NCBI GenBank assembly: GCA_019429275.1
Contig: JAHYJC010000003.1
Coordinates: forward strand, 1 to 64,000
DNA from: Lentimicrobium sp.
Lineage (GTDB): Bacteria > Bacteroidota > Bacteroidia > Bacteroidales > Lentimicrobiaceae
DNA: 64,000 nucleotides
Direction: 5' to 3'
Shown here in pieces: positions 63,701 to 64,000 of this stretch. Each line of letters starts with the position of its first letter. The stretch's first letter is position 1. Under the pieces are notes generated by a model. That model did not search any database. It was not told the origin of the DNA and saw nothing but the letters and a program-made list of their open reading frames with translations. The position numbers and the translations under genes were made by a program.

Positions 63701-63940
63701 TTTGGTTTTCATTCCAAGGAACGAAAACTGAAGTGTTTGTCCGCCTGCAGGAACGTTGATAGAGTATTTACCATTTAAGTCGGTTGTCAAACCAATGGTG
63801 GTCCCTTTTACAACTACACTGGCGCCGGGGATGCCTTTGCCATCCTCAGAACTGGTAACAGTACCTGTAATGGTCTGTGCCAGCAATACCTGCACTCCGG
63901 CAAAAATCAGAAGTGCAAGCATTATTGCAAATTTTCTCAT
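60749..63940 (-). CDS. SusC/RagA-family TonB-linked outer-membrane transporter
   Basis: A 1063-residue transporter. The order is: signal peptide; carboxypeptidase-regulatory-like domain (TITGTVTSSEDGKGIPGASV near 23-42); SusC box MDIEGVVVTALGISRERKSL; plug (GALQGKVAGVEIKPSSGMPG, GNNTPLYVVDGMP, SIEILKGQAAGALYGIRASN); and a long barrel ending in IGFTIDVTF. With SusD it imports oligosaccharides or peptides. The start at 63940 is followed upstream by TTTTTTT-rich DNA, and the promoter lies at or beyond the window end. Confidence 0.95.
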   Translation of the reverse strand: MRKFAIMLALLIFAGVQVLLAQTITGTVTSSEDGKGIPGASVVVKGTTIGLTTDLNGKYSINVPAGGQTLQFSFLGMKTKEFAIAGQTVINVVLDPDIMDIEGVVVTALGISRERKSLGYAVQDVAAEDLSRTGNNSLLGALQGKVAGVEIKPSSGMPGASSQFQIRGARSFTGNNTPLYVVDGMPIASTPAYSTGNSVTGADVSNRAIDINPADIESIEILKGQAAGALYGIRASNGVIIITTKSGKNNKVGRPVVSFSHTSSFDQVSRTPDYQTTYAQGTGGKYVPTSSMSWGSKIVDLPNDPTRGGNTVNAFTDQFGMQEGKFYVPQLDQAGLDPWVTPQVYNNWDDYFQTGYTMTNNINISQANNDGNFSLGFSNTDQTGIALNTGMTRYNVRANAEKNLNKNFTAGFSSNYSTVAMDKLSSANDGSLTGVLAAPSSYNLKGVPYHRPGEPTRQIYYRGGSFDNPYWVPDNNTFNENTNRFFGNAFINYKTQIDDTKTLNLRYQAGVDTYTTHLQDIFGYGSRGNSRGVIENGGMTNSVFNSLLTGSFDWKITEDFDFNFLLGNEINHRNTKEYYESGSAFNFPGWNHIGNASVVTANEEQYAFRTLGVFGSMSLSWRSMIYLNATGRNDVVSAMPRDNRTFFYPSVSASFLVSELEAMQNIDWLSFAKVRASYAEVGQAGHFLENFFVTPGYGGGFWVGNPISYPIGGISAYIPSTTLYDPNLKPQNTKSYEFGIDLKFFNNRLGIDYTFSKQNVTDQIFPVPLAGSTGAARLVMNGGSVSTDAHEIMLYMTPVMTKDFRWDINLNYTKLTNLVNELAPGVESIFLGGFVTPQVRAGIGNTFPVIYGTSFVRDDNDNIVVVDNPGAWNHGFPQAGDPGVIGEVSPDFILNGTTSFSYKALSLSAVFEWKQGGEMYSGSNGLLDLYGMSAVTEDRESTFIYNGVKPDGTPNDIVRGGPSDPRALEYLYANVLSGVDEYYIHDNSFVKVREVSMRYQLPKNIYKTATAGISLYARNLLIWTALRNLDPETSQGNNNMGGSFERFSLPQTTTIGFTIDVTF

Positions 63941-64000
63941 AGTGTGTTTTTTTGATGAGTAAAGTGTTAAACAATAGATGTTTGGTGAAAAATTTGTTTT

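Overview
The window comes from the chromosome of a Bacteroidota bacterium. Diagnostic features are a SusC/SusD pair, DUF4249 and TonB-dependent receptor pairs, type A and type B (gliding-type) sorting domains of the type IX secretion system, TAnnTTTG promoter boxes, and an alternative complex III / caa3 oxidase operon. Gene content fits an aerobic or facultative, probably aquatic member, perhaps class Bacteroidia. No rRNA or marker gene here allows a finer placement.

Layout. (1) 1-2300: a hexanucleotide tandem repeat, then an arsR-arsE-arsF-arsG cluster (minus strand) of the organoarsenical reduction and efflux type. (2) 2372-6412: two large secreted T9SS-cargo proteins. (3) 6411-13692: a region bounded by a 0.9-kb direct duplication. 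The first copy carries a truncated mrpG joined through a 9-bp microhomology to the start of a second, truncated ars operon (arsR2 plus an arsE stub). Between the copies lie a TonB receptor/DUF4249 pair and two secreted or lipid-anchored proteins of unknown role. (4) 13412-18987: a complete seven-gene Mrp cation/proton antiporter operon (mrpA-G), followed by the decayed C-terminus of a K+/H+ antiporter. (5) 19620-24870 (plus strand): two paralogous lipoproteins, a TonB receptor and a secreted protein resembling a sulfite-oxidase-fold domain, apparently one transport locus. (6) 25182-29014: a secreted protein of unknown function, a lipid A-type acyltransferase, a small protein and an ABC-F ATPase. 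(7) 29457-34298: an envelope cluster with a beta-barrel-like protein, a membrane protein, a radical SAM/SPASM protein and a frameshifted pseudogene. (8) 34458-49059: a lipoprotein cytochrome c, two tiny membrane proteins and a 13.4-kb minus-strand operon actABCDEF-sco-ctaDEF-ctaC-ctaB. (9) 50483-50970: tRNA-Ser(CGA), its terminator and a 114-bp tandem repeat. (10) 51098-58043: yaaA, a barrel-like protein, a RAYT (REP-associated tyrosine transposase) among REP palindromes, corA and mscS, a seven-copy REP/BIME array and an internally deleted MATE pseudogene. (11) 58452-63940: a SusC/SusD/lipoprotein operon.

How it works together. The act/cta operon supplies a quinol:cytochrome c oxidoreductase and its partner caa3 oxidase, plus heme O synthase and a Sco copper chaperone. 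It looks like a self-contained respiratory supercomplex whose proton-motive force could drive the Mrp antiporter and the four TonB receptors. The regions around the ars remnant, the Mrp locus and the RAYT show repeated rearrangement: duplication, microhomology joining, frameshifted genes and REP amplification. The least-described items are the lipoprotein/TonB/SUOX-fold locus, the radical SAM envelope cluster, and the RAYT-linked BIME array beside a deleted MATE gene.
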